A stretch of 64,000 nucleotides of DNA from Stieleria bergensis (GTDB lineage: Bacteria; Planctomycetota; Planctomycetia; Pirellulales; Pirellulaceae): positions 1,763,911-1,827,910 of the forward strand of contig CP036272.1 in assembly GCA_007745635.1 (NCBI GenBank). Reading direction: 5' to 3'. Every line of letters begins with the position of its first letter. Positions within the stretch are counted from its first letter, which is position 1. A program made the position numbers and the translations under genes. The notes under the pieces were generated by a model that saw only the letters and a program-made list of their open reading frames with translations, ran no database searches and was not told the origin of the DNA. This document shows, piece by piece, positions 48,816 to 57,265 of the stretch.

Positions 48816-50321
48816 TTATTGGGAACCTTTGCGACGCCGCCTGCGTTGCTGTTCCTTTTCGACAAACCAGTCGCGCGCCATTTGGACACTTTCGACGCGC
48901 GCTGATGGAGGGTTGGCAAAACAGCTTGGCACGGAATCCGTTTCCGCTAGGCTGCTCAGTGAGTATTCCAAGGAGTGACAATGAAGGCAGACTTCCCGAG
49001 CCATGCTTTCGTTGGGGCGTAGATTGCTGTTTTGATCGTGGTTGACCCAAACCTCTTTGCCGTCGGCCAAGCGAGGTAAATGGCAGCTCGCGCAGCTGAC
49101 GCCTGATCCCACCTGGCCCTGGCCACTGATCTCCGCCGCCCAGAGCTGAGCATGTGGAGAATCCAGATAGGCCGTTGAATGCGAATCCGCGTGGCATTTC
49201 AAGCAGGCATCGACCGCTGCGTACTGCCGATCAAATCGGTGACCCTGATGGCAGGCGTTGCAGGAGAGTTGTTGATGAGCCGCACTCTGATGCATTGGCA
49301 ACCTGGCTTGGGCGGGCGTCATGGCAGGCAGGCCGGACGCCAGCTTCCTGCCATGCTTGCCTTTGAGAAAACTATTGGCTGCTTGCTGGTGACATTGCTG
49401 ACAGGTTTCCAACGCCACAGCATCTTGCCAGATCGCTGCCTTCTGTCCCTCGCTGCCAACTTGATGGCAGTGGCTGCAGTTGACGCCCGCTTGAGCGTGC
49501 GCTGTCGTTGCCCAATCGGTCAGTCGCTGCTCATCGCCCAGTAGCGATTGGGGGGCATCGGCATCGGCCAGCGATAAAGGTTTTCTGGCTTCTCCGTCAT
49601 CTGTCTCCTGCCCTTCCTCATTCTGATAACGCGCCAGCCTCTTGACCATCGAAGATGTCAGTGGAAGGATCTGCATCGAATGGTGGTCTGGTTCACCGTA
49701 GTGGTCTTCAAGGAACTTTTCGTAAAGTGCTCGATTGTCGTGGTAGTTGTGGCAACCGGATGTGGCACAGCTATTGAAGGCCATGCCGACGTGGCTGGGC
49801 CGCGAATCTCCCACGTCCTGATGGCAATGCCAGCAGTAGTCCGTGGGAACTGTCAGTCCCATCGCAAGCGTCCGGTCTGGAACATGTTCTTGGTGACAGG
49901 TCAGGCAGTTGCGTGCATCCAGAATCTTGAGGCGATCTGCGTTGGTAGGGTCGTTGAATTTGGAAGCCGGGTGAGTATCACGTGCCGCTTTCAGTTGATC
50001 GCCATGACAGTCGATGCAGGCGTTCTGCATCACGTTCTTGGCTGAATGCTTCTTGCCCTTGGCAACGGGACGATGGCAGGCGTTGCAATCAAGTTCGATC
50101 TGATAGTGACCGTGTGTTGTCGTACCTGGCAGGAAGGCTTGCTTGATGTCCGATGCTGGCGCCAACAGGCCATACAGGAAGAACGCCAGCAGGCAGACGT
50201 TCACAATGCCCCAGTACATGAACGTCCGCAGCCAGCTTCGATCGGAGTTCTTGTTTTCGATCGAGACGGGATCCAGCGAGACGTTGTCTAATTCGGCTGA
50301 AGTGGAAAGGTCGTTGCTCAT
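48816..50321 (-). CDS. Membrane-anchored undecaheme cytochrome c
   Basis: The 501-residue protein has one N-terminal membrane helix (about 32-55, FMYWGIVNVCLLAFFLYGLL) and a periplasmic part with ten CxxCH motifs: CNACH, CIDCH, CLTCH, CWHCH, CSHCH, CQQCH, CNACH, CLKCH, CASCH and CLHCH. One CATSGCH motif (CX4CH) also occurs, giving up to 11 c-type haems. Many extra histidines could be distal ligands. The tail is Arg-rich (EKEQQRRRRRKGSQ). Such proteins carry electrons between quinol or membrane donors and periplasmic reductases. The ATG is two bases beyond the stop of the reductase gene, so the two are translationally linked. The substrate is not shown by the sequence. Confidence 0.9.
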   Translation of the reverse strand: MSNDLSTSAELDNVSLDPVSIENKNSDRSWLRTFMYWGIVNVCLLAFFLYGLLAPASDIKQAFLPGTTTHGHYQIELDCNACHRPVAKGKKHSAKNVMQNACIDCHGDQLKAARDTHPASKFNDPTNADRLKILDARNCLTCHQEHVPDRTLAMGLTVPTDYCWHCHQDVGDSRPSHVGMAFNSCATSGCHNYHDNRALYEKFLEDHYGEPDHHSMQILPLTSSMVKRLARYQNEEGQETDDGEARKPLSLADADAPQSLLGDEQRLTDWATTAHAQAGVNCSHCHQVGSEGQKAAIWQDAVALETCQQCHQQAANSFLKGKHGRKLASGLPAMTPAQARLPMHQSAAHQQLSCNACHQGHRFDRQYAAVDACLKCHADSHSTAYLDSPHAQLWAAEISGQGQVGSGVSCASCHLPRLADGKEVWVNHDQNSNLRPNESMAREVCLHCHSLEYSLSSLAETDSVPSCFANPPSARVESVQMARDWFVEKEQQRRRRRKGSQ

Positions 50322-50323
50322 CT

Positions 50324-52452
50324 TCAATCGCTAAACCAATAGAAGCTGAGGATATGCAGCCCAATCAATGCAGGGAGTGGCCAAGTGACCCAGTGATGAA
50401 GCTTCGTCAATTTGGTCCTCCAGCCTCGCACGCGATGTCCCACATGGGCGGGGAGATTCGATTCCAGCCCGCTGCTGATTCCATCGCCTGCGCCAAGTAA
50501 TACGGTCATCCAAAAACAAACCCCAAGCATCAGATTTAGGTTAGAGCCCAGTTTCACCCCGGTATGAACCAGCATGAAAACCAGCGCCAAGGTGCCCATG
50601 ATTGAGTGGAATGCTCTCCAGTATCCGTAGTGTCCCCATTGCACCTTCGAACTGCGTTTGCGAATCGAAAACACCATGCCGATCACGGTGACTGCTAACA
50701 GGCTAAAGCCCGTGATTTGGCGCGCGGTGTCGTTTCTCCACAGCCAGTCGATGTTTCGCCATTGGTCGGTGACGCTCAACGAGAATCCCAGTGGCGGTAG
50801 CAGCGACACGCCAACGCCCAACAGCAACGCGATCAGACTGGCGATCAGGATTGTCTTGCTGCCTGGACTGGCAGATTTTGACGCGGGGGCACCAACCAGT
50901 TCGGCAACCAAGGGCCGACAACTGCCACAGGCCGTCGATGCTCGGCATCGTTCGATCACCTGCTCCAGCCGTTGCGACTCTGCTCCGCCGCAGTGATCGA
51001 TGGTTTGTTCGATCACTTGTTTCTTGATACCAAGGCAGCTGAAGATCGTGCTGCTAGGTGGCCATTGGTGCACGGGCAGGTTCTCTGCGATCGCCCAGGG
51101 AACGCCAGTCTTTTGGAACCGCAAACGCTGCCAAGGCCAGAGGATGGTTTGATGTTCAATCGCATGACGAACTTGGTGCAGCTGAGACCATTCCCCCACA
51201 CAAGACGCGCCAACAACTCGGCCTTTTTCCAGCAACAGTTTGCGATAGCCGCTGGCGTCAAAGTGAATCAATGGAATGACGCCTGGCGAATCTCCCAGCG
51301 TTTTTCCGATCGTGATGACGTTGACTCCCAGCAGCTTCAGTTCAGCCGACTCGTCCGCCCCATGAAACTGTTCGTCACGCCCCGCTAAACGCTCGGCAAG
51401 CACATCTGCCATTCGAAAGCACGGTGCGGCTAGGCCGTAAAGATGGTCATGGAAACTAACACACTCCCCGACGGCGAATACATTCGGGGCGGAGGTTTCC
51501 AGGTTCGAGTTCACAGCAAATCCGCCGCGACTCCCTGTTGCCAGCCCAGTAGCTTTAGCCAACTGATCGTTGGGGCGGACGCCGGTGGCAGCGATCAAGA
51601 TGTCAACCTCCAGCGCCGATGCGTTATGAAACGAAAGCGTCAATTGATCATCGTCGGTGCGTTCAATCTCCTTCGTTCGTCGTACCAAGTGAACGTTGGC
51701 ACCGGTTTCCTCAACCCAGTCACGGAGTCGATCAGCACCTCGAGCATCAAGTTGTCGAGGCATCAAGCCGGGAGCCATTTCGAAAATGTCAACCTCCAGA
51801 CCCAGTGTTGCAACACCTGAGCGGCCTCCAGGCCAAGCAAGCCTCCGCCGATCACTCCGCCCCGCATCGTCGACAGGGGATTTTGCTTGTCACGCCGCTC
51901 TTCAACGTACCGCCGGATCTCTGCAAGGTCGTTGAGTGTGCGATAGACAAAGACTCCCTGGCTATCGATGCCATCAATCGGTGGAACGAAGGCTGAAGAG
52001 CCGGTTGCAATCACTAGCTTGTCGTAACCGTACTGCTGTTCATGATCATCAGTCAGTGTCTGTTCGTCACAATCAATTTGACGGATGGTTCGCGAGGTCA
52101 CGACGTCGATTTTGCGTTCGTCGTACCACGCTTGGTCGGCCAGTAGCAAGTCTTCGGGGGCGCGTCCAGTGAATAATTGGGACAGATTCACGCGGTCATA
52201 GGCAATGGTTGGTTCTTTGCCGATGACCGTGACCTGATAGTGCTTGAGAGCATCGATCTGGTTTAAACGCTTGCACAAACCATGCGCTGCCATTCCCATG
52301 CCCACGACGACCAGTCGCTCGGGCGCAGACACGACCGATTGGTGCTCCAATTGCCTACCACCGACTGTTGCCGATGGGCGTCGAGTCGCTGTCGCTGAGC
52401 CTTTGGCTCTTGCATTGACTGACTGGGTATCAACTGGCGGAGTGGTGGCCAT
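50324..52452 (-). pseudogene. NirB-like FAD/NAD(P) reductase fused to BFD-like and membrane domains, with one frameshift
   Basis: Two overlapping frames make one protein of about 708 residues if a single base is restored near 51805. The first frame has the FAD-binding LVVVGMGMAAHG and KLVIATGSSAFVPP, then NAD-binding GGVIGGGLLGLEAAQ. After the shift it should read LGLEVDIFEMAPGLMPRQLD, which is what the other frame gives. The second half has VFAVGECVSF (second FAD motif) and a BFD-like Fe-S domain ending TACGSC. Five membrane helices follow, with paired histidines (FHSIMG, VHTG, LHHW, GLHIL) that could hold b-type haem. The domain order resembles the N-terminus of NirB/NasB plus a ferric-reductase-like membrane unit. 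I know no named protein with this fusion. It is the first gene of the cluster, which also includes the cytochromes and globin. Confidence 0.75.
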
Positions 52453-52604
52453 TAATCACAAGCACGAGGAGGAGGCACAAGCAGGAATGAGATCCTGCAT
52501 CTCTGGAGTGTCATTAATGATCCAGCACGGTTGTCGAACACCGTGTCCGCCTGTGACGCGTTGATGAGCTCAGAAGCAGCGAATCAAAATGAATGCTGCG
52601 CATG

Positions 52605-52677
52605 AATCTGCACGCTTCTGTGCAGGACTCGAAATGCGAGCTGCGTGCCAATCTGCACGCTGGTGTGTAGGATCGAC
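52605..52677 (-). promoter_or_regulatory. Two matching dyads flanking the sigma54-like promoter
   Basis: AATCTGCACGCT occurs twice, and each copy begins a dyad: CTGCAC-N6-GTGCAG (52608-52625, perfect) and CTGCAC-N6-GTGTAG (52653-52670, one change). Their starts are 45 bp apart. The second abuts the -24 element and the first overlaps the expected transcription start. This looks like a pair of regulator sites; their closeness suits repression or class-II control more than a distant enhancer. Confidence 0.55.
52634..52652 (-). promoter_or_regulatory. Sigma54-type promoter (-24/-12) for the redox cluster
   Basis: On the minus strand TTGGCACGCAGCTCGCAT has the invariant GG and GC with exactly 10 bases between them, and TGGCACG matches the -24 consensus; the -12 half has TCGC for TTGC. 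A start near 52624 would give a leader of about 170 bases before the reductase gene. The neighbouring NtrC-type activator gene supports the call. Confidence 0.5.
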
Positions 52678-53197
52678 CCGCCTTGAACTTGACGCCTAAA
52701 TCGAAGTGGTAGCGGCCGGCGGCTTAGAGAAAGGCTAAGGGTAGATTGACCGCGCATTAACCGCAGGATTAACCTTTCCGATGAGACACTTGGTTAGCGG
52801 TCAACGAGAACGGTGCGATGATCGAATGTTAGACTGCATGCCTAAGAATGTGGCGATTGACTGGGGGTGTTAGGATGGCACTGGTGGCGGTCGGTGCGCA
52901 ATGCCGATTGGCTTCTGATGGGAAGCTGGAGGCTGTGTCGCCTGAGCATACGCCGAATCAGTTGCAGCGGTTCAGCAGCGAACCAGAGGCTGCTTGACGA
53001 GCCGTTTCAGCAAGTGAACGTTTGAGCACCGCGAAGACCGATAGGCGACTCGCCGCTTTCACGAGGTTGCCAGCAGCGGAATCAGTTCATCGATGTTGGA
53101 GAACGTTCCCCGCGCAGCCTAAGGGGCACTGTCGCTCAAGAGAGAGCGGCTGCGTCCATGGCTTTCTGAAGCATCTGGCGGGGTGTGCAGAAATCGG

Positions 53198-53839
53198 TCA
53201 GTCGTTGAAACCCAGGCGAACGGCTCGAACCGCGACATCCGTCCGGTCGGCGGCGCCCGTCTTTCGCAAGATGTTCTGGACGTGCTCTTTGACGGTTTCC
53301 ACGCTGATCCGCAGGGAAGCAGCAATTTCCCGGTTGCTTAATCCAAACGCAATGTGACGCAGTACCTGAGCCTCACGCGGCGTGATGGGGAACTCAGCCG
53401 GCAGGTCAGAGGCAGGGATTGATTCGGTCATCTTGCGTTTGATTCGATGCAGTCGGCCCTCGGGGTGAGGAAGGCTCTCAACCACCGCATGCTGGATGGC
53501 TTTTTCAACATCACCGATGGGATCGCTCTTTAGAACGTATCCCAGTGCGCCATTGGCGACTGCTCTGGCGATATAGATGGGGTAATCGTAAGCGCTGATA
53601 AAGATGACGGGTAACTCGGGGTGCAGCTCACGGAGTTTTGTCAGCAGTGCCAAGCCATCGGTCTGGCTCATCTGGACATCAACGAGTGCGGCGTCAAACT
53701 TTTCCGTTTCGAGAGTGGCTAATCCTTCTTCCGCACTGGCCGTCGATCCAGCAATATTGATGGATGACCCTTCCAGCATAACGGCAAGCCCCAGCCGTGC
53801 TGCTTCGTGGTCATCGATGACGATGGTTTTAAATGACAT
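53198..53839 (-). CDS. NarL/FixJ-family response regulator
   Basis: The 213-residue protein has a receiver domain (TIVIDDHEAARLGLA with the acidic pair, phospho-acceptor in AALVDVQMSQTDG, FISAYDYPIY, and the conserved Lys in YVLKSDP). Its C-terminal LuxR-type helix-turn-helix is ITPREAQVLRHIAFGLSNREIAASLRISVETVKEHVQNILRKTGA. It would control transcription after phosphorylation by a histidine kinase. GAGGG lies about 6 bases before the ATG. No kinase adjoins it. It sits between the redox cluster and the NtrC-type gene, so control of the cluster is plausible but unproven. Confidence 0.92.
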   Translation of the reverse strand: MSFKTIVIDDHEAARLGLAVMLEGSSINIAGSTASAEEGLATLETEKFDAALVDVQMSQTDGLALLTKLRELHPELPVIFISAYDYPIYIARAVANGALGYVLKSDPIGDVEKAIQHAVVESLPHPEGRLHRIKRKMTESIPASDLPAEFPITPREAQVLRHIAFGLSNREIAASLRISVETVKEHVQNILRKTGAADRTDVAVRAVRLGFND

Positions 53840-54354
53840 GTTGCCCTCGTAGTTGAAACGGCAAGATCGGCTGCTTGGGCAGTCGTTCCCACCGCTGATG
53901 GTTGGCGATGCTTCGCCGAACGAACCAAAATATGGGGAGTCTTACGAGAATTATCTATCCGATCCACCCGAATTGAGGGAGATTGCTAGTGTGGATGTCC
54001 GACAGAATCCCCTCTTGTGGGGTTTCTGTCGTGGTTTTTATGCACCATGCACATTCGTGACCTACATCAAAGAGTGACTAGCCACATCAAGCGTTGAATG
54101 GAGCATTTGCCAAGATTGCTTGGTTGGACGTCATTACGGCCCTTTCTAAACATCCAGAACGCGTAGAAGTTATTTCTGCGTGCAGGTTCTTAGCGGCAGT
54201 GATCTCCGTCGCCAGTCGTGCACTCGGCAGCCCTTGCACCGTTGCCAGCACAGCAGGCTCTTGTTGGTCGCTGGCGACGAAGGAATCGAGTTCCCACTTT
54301 CGTTTAGAAAGGCCATGAGCCCGATCATGTCGACCGAGTGAGGAGTCGCGATTC
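53840..54354. other. Divergent intergenic region between the two response regulator genes
   Basis: No gene is supported. The chief structure is the dyad at 54001-54030. AGGAG at 54341-54345 is the ribosome-binding site of the NtrC-type gene. Confidence 0.45.
54001..54030. promoter_or_regulatory. 12-bp dyad between the two regulator genes
   Basis: GACAGAATCCCC and GGGGTTTCTGTC are complementary at 11 of 12 positions around a 6-base loop (TCTTGT). TTTTT follows 4 bases later on the plus strand. It could be an operator for either divergent regulator, or a hairpin. Confidence 0.45.
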
Positions 54355-55890
54355 GTGAATGCTAAACCTGCATCGATTCTGTTAGTGGACGATGATCTGC
54401 AATTGGTGCAGTCGATGAGTCATTGGCTGCGCGACTTTGGGCATCAAGTACAGACAGCTGGCAACTTGGAAGAGGCCAGGACTGAACTGGCCGCTCGTCA
54501 CTTTGATCTATTGCTATTGGACTTGCGGCTAGGTTCTGACGACGGGTTTCATTTGATCTCAGAGGTCCGCAAAGCGTATCCCGATGTGTGTGTGCTGGTA
54601 TTGACTGGCTACGCAACTCCACAGACTGCGGTGGAAGCCATCGAAGCGGGCGCGTTTGATTTATTGACCAAGCCCGTGTTGGATGCTGAATTGCAGCTAG
54701 CGATTGAGCGCGGCCTGTCACAACGGCAAATCGCACAAGAGAACCAACGGCTACGACAAAGCTTGGACGTTCGTAGCGGATTAGAGAACGTCCTGACACA
54801 TGACTATCGCATGTTGAAGATATTCGACGTGATCGACAGCGTGGCTGATGCCCGAGCGTCTGTGTTGATCACAGGAGAAAACGGGACGGGGAAAAGCATG
54901 ATCGCGCGAGCGATCCATCAGCGTAGTTCGCGGCGACAAAAGCCTTTTGTGGAAGTCGCATGTGGTGCTCTGCCGGATAATCTATTGGAAAGCGAACTGT
55001 TTGGGCATGTCAAAGGTGCTTTTACCGGAGCAGCAACGGATAAGGTCGGCAAATTTCATCTCGCCGATCGAGGCACGTTGTTCCTGGACGAAATCGGGAC
55101 AGCAAGCCCCGCCATGCAAGTCAAATTGTTGCGTGTGCTACAGGAATTTGAGTTTGAACAGGTCGGTGGCACGAAAACACAATCGGTTGACACGCGTGTG
55201 ATTTTGGCGACCAACGAAGATTTGTCTGCGGCGGTCAACGACGGTCGGTTTCGTCAGGACCTTTACTACCGCATCAACGTGGTGAACATCGTTCTGCCCG
55301 CGCTGCGAGAACGTGTTGGCGATATCCCGCTGCTTTGCGACAGCTTTTTGCACGCGGCTGCGGAGACCAGTGGCCGAGACGTTGACGGATTCGATCACGA
55401 AGCCATGCAGCTGCTGCAGGCCTATCCTTGGCCTGGTAACGTTCGGCAATTGCAGAATGTGGTTGAACGTGCGGTCCTGTTGTCACGCGATAAAGTGCTG
55501 ACGGTGCAAGACTTGCCGCCCGAGGTTGTGGGCACTGTGGCTGATCCGCTGAGTGCAGCATTGCCTCAAGGGATTCCCAGCTCGATTGCCAGCCCCGGGA
55601 CTGGATCGATCTCCCAGACGCAGGGTGCTACTGGTGGGTTGCCCAATCAAGCCGCTGGCCCAGAGAGCGGCAACCGTTTGAACCCCAGCAGCTTTGCGAA
55701 TAAAACCTTGCGTGAAGCCTTGGAAGGTCCTGAACGCGAGATCATTTTGCACACGCTGCGACGTTTTAAGTGGAATCGCGCCGCAACCGCCGATGCGTTG
55801 GATATCAATCGCACGACGCTTTACAAGAAAATGAAGCGTTTGGGGCTGGACGATCCACGGTTGCAATTCGCTCTGGATGAAGCCCACTAG
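54355..55890 (+). CDS. NtrC-family sigma54-dependent response regulator
   Basis: These activators use ATP to open sigma54-RNA polymerase promoters. The 511-residue protein has a receiver domain (ILLVDDDLQLVQSM, phospho-acceptor in LLLLDLRLG, VLVLTGYATPQTAVEA, LLTKPV) and an AAA+ domain with Walker A GENGTGKS, the sigma54-contacting GAFTGA loop (VKGAFTGAA), Walker B TLFLDEIG and the R-finger region RFRQDLYYRINV. A Fis-type HTH ends it (NRAATADALDINRTTLYKKMKRLGLDD). The start is a GTG at 54355 with AGGAG 9 bases before. The intact GAFTGA means it acts with sigma54. The nearest sigma54-like site is at 52.6 kb before the redox cluster. Confidence 0.95.
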   Translation: MNAKPASILLVDDDLQLVQSMSHWLRDFGHQVQTAGNLEEARTELAARHFDLLLLDLRLGSDDGFHLISEVRKAYPDVCVLVLTGYATPQTAVEAIEAGAFDLLTKPVLDAELQLAIERGLSQRQIAQENQRLRQSLDVRSGLENVLTHDYRMLKIFDVIDSVADARASVLITGENGTGKSMIARAIHQRSSRRQKPFVEVACGALPDNLLESELFGHVKGAFTGAATDKVGKFHLADRGTLFLDEIGTASPAMQVKLLRVLQEFEFEQVGGTKTQSVDTRVILATNEDLSAAVNDGRFRQDLYYRINVVNIVLPALRERVGDIPLLCDSFLHAAAETSGRDVDGFDHEAMQLLQAYPWPGNVRQLQNVVERAVLLSRDKVLTVQDLPPEVVGTVADPLSAALPQGIPSSIASPGTGSISQTQGATGGLPNQAAGPESGNRLNPSSFANKTLREALEGPEREIILHTLRRFKWNRAATADALDINRTTLYKKMKRLGLDDPRLQFALDEAH

Positions 55891-55903
55891 TGGCGTTTGC
55901 AGA

Positions 55904-56998
55904 TCAGTCTTTGCCAACCAGTTCGATCATTGCATCGGCACAGTGGCCGCCAATTCGCGTCATCCAAATCGCGCTGCCCATGTAGTGATACGCAAAATCC
56001 GATCCGGTCTTTTCCCACTTTTCGAAATTCTGTCGCCAATTGGGATACAGTTCTTCGGCAGCTTTATCGACCAACACAGCGGTGCGCACCGCACGAACGC
56101 TATCTTTGTATTCGTCGCTTTCTGCAACGCCGATTTGAGCGTCCTGGATCACTTTCATCGCTCCCTTGGCTTCTTGGGACATGTTCTGACCCATGACGGC
56201 GATCACAACCGGCAGTTTGGGCTTTTTCCACTCTTTGCGAATGTCATCGACTAGCATTCGAAGGTTATGATCGTACTCGGTTTCGGCACCGTTGTATTGA
56301 TCGTTCCAGCCTTGAAACCATACGAAACCGGCGATGTTTGTTTTCTTGCCTGCCAACTCGGGAAAGCGCGTGTCCAGTTCTTTTAATGTGTTGGTGACTT
56401 CGTCAACCATCATGCGATATGAATCACCGTATTGTTGACGAACTTCGTCTGCGGTCGGCGCGGGATCGTTGCGGTCCTTCTTTTCATTGTTGCGCTGAAC
56501 ATTCTTGACTTGTTGTTCCAGATCCTGCTTCAAAACAGAATCGGGGACAGGGTTGGATGGAGAGCGAAACTTCTTGTAGAGAGAATGCCCGCCCCAACAG
56601 GTCTTGATCAACAGCACGGGATCCTTGTGCTGTTTTCCCATGCGATAGCCGAACTCGTATTCAATTCCTGTCCGATCTCGGGAGCCGTAGCCCAACGTCA
56701 AGTGACCGTTGCGGTTCAAGTAGTTGATGAACACGTCATCCATCTCCAGCCACTTTTCACCATCACGTAGGTGTGCAAAAAATTCTTTCGTTTCCGGTGC
56801 GCTGGCCTGGTGGTCGAACAGGCTATTCTTGGCTTTGCCTTCCATATTACTTTGGCCGGCAAGGATATAGACCTGGACGGTGTCTTGGGCACAGGCTTGG
56901 TTCGTCAGTAGGTTGCAGTGACTGGTCAGAAAGACCAACAGGGCAAGCGAGCCAAGGAGCAAGCGGGTTCGGGAGAGGTGTCGTTGCAGCATCATCAT
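55904..56998 (-). CDS. Secreted sialate O-acetylesterase-like (SASA/CE6-type) esterase
   Basis: SGNH-fold esterases of this type remove acetyl groups from sialic acids or from xylan. The protein (364 residues from ATG 56998) has a signal peptide (LLLGSLALLVFLTSHCNLL, cleavage near ACAQ), the nucleophile block VYILAGQSNMEGK (serine in GQSN), WGGHSLYK, the GFVWFQGWNDQYNG block, and the late H in HYMGSAIWMTRIGGH. It is divergent from a sulfatase gene, as expected where polysaccharide ester groups are trimmed together. Three ATGs in a row (56990-56998) make the exact start uncertain. Confidence 0.85.
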   Translation of the reverse strand: MMMLQRHLSRTRLLLGSLALLVFLTSHCNLLTNQACAQDTVQVYILAGQSNMEGKAKNSLFDHQASAPETKEFFAHLRDGEKWLEMDDVFINYLNRNGHLTLGYGSRDRTGIEYEFGYRMGKQHKDPVLLIKTCWGGHSLYKKFRSPSNPVPDSVLKQDLEQQVKNVQRNNEKKDRNDPAPTADEVRQQYGDSYRMMVDEVTNTLKELDTRFPELAGKKTNIAGFVWFQGWNDQYNGAETEYDHNLRMLVDDIRKEWKKPKLPVVIAVMGQNMSQEAKGAMKVIQDAQIGVAESDEYKDSVRAVRTAVLVDKAAEELYPNWRQNFEKWEKTGSDFAYHYMGSAIWMTRIGGHCADAMIELVGKD

Positions 56999-57265
56999 TC
57001 GGTGGGGCAAGGAGGGCGTGAAGGCGACTCGGGATCTGTGGAGTCGGGGTTAGCGTATTTTATGCTCAATCCGACATCGGTTGTGTCGGCCACGGGGAAA
57101 ACGCCAAAGAATCTGGCCCAGCAATCTCAGGAGGTCGGCGAGCAAGCAATCTGCCCAGGTATACTGATGGATTGATCCAGCGGCACATCTTCGCGACATT
57201 CGTTCGTCCGAACCTCGATGTGCGAGCACTCCGTTGCTGGATGTCACACCATCGCAAATCTTTTC

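Larger units (their letters stand above)
52453..53197. other. Gene-free region between the redox cluster and the NarL regulator gene
   Basis: Besides the promoter and dyads at 52605-52677, a 10-bp palindrome TCATTAATGA lies at 52513-52522. The stretch from 52680 to 53197 shows no supported gene. A 40-codon frame at 52875-52997 (plus) has no proper SD and no family signature. Confidence 0.5.

Noticed and set aside
52875-52997. A 40-codon frame on the plus strand
   Set aside because: There is no properly spaced SD, signal peptide, membrane segment or known motif; the length is within chance.
47562-55890. Calling the redox cluster a nitrite reductase operon
   Set aside because: The reductase has NirB-like N-terminal domains but no sirohaem catalytic domain, and no NrfA-type or NirK/NirS gene is present. 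The substrate cannot be named.
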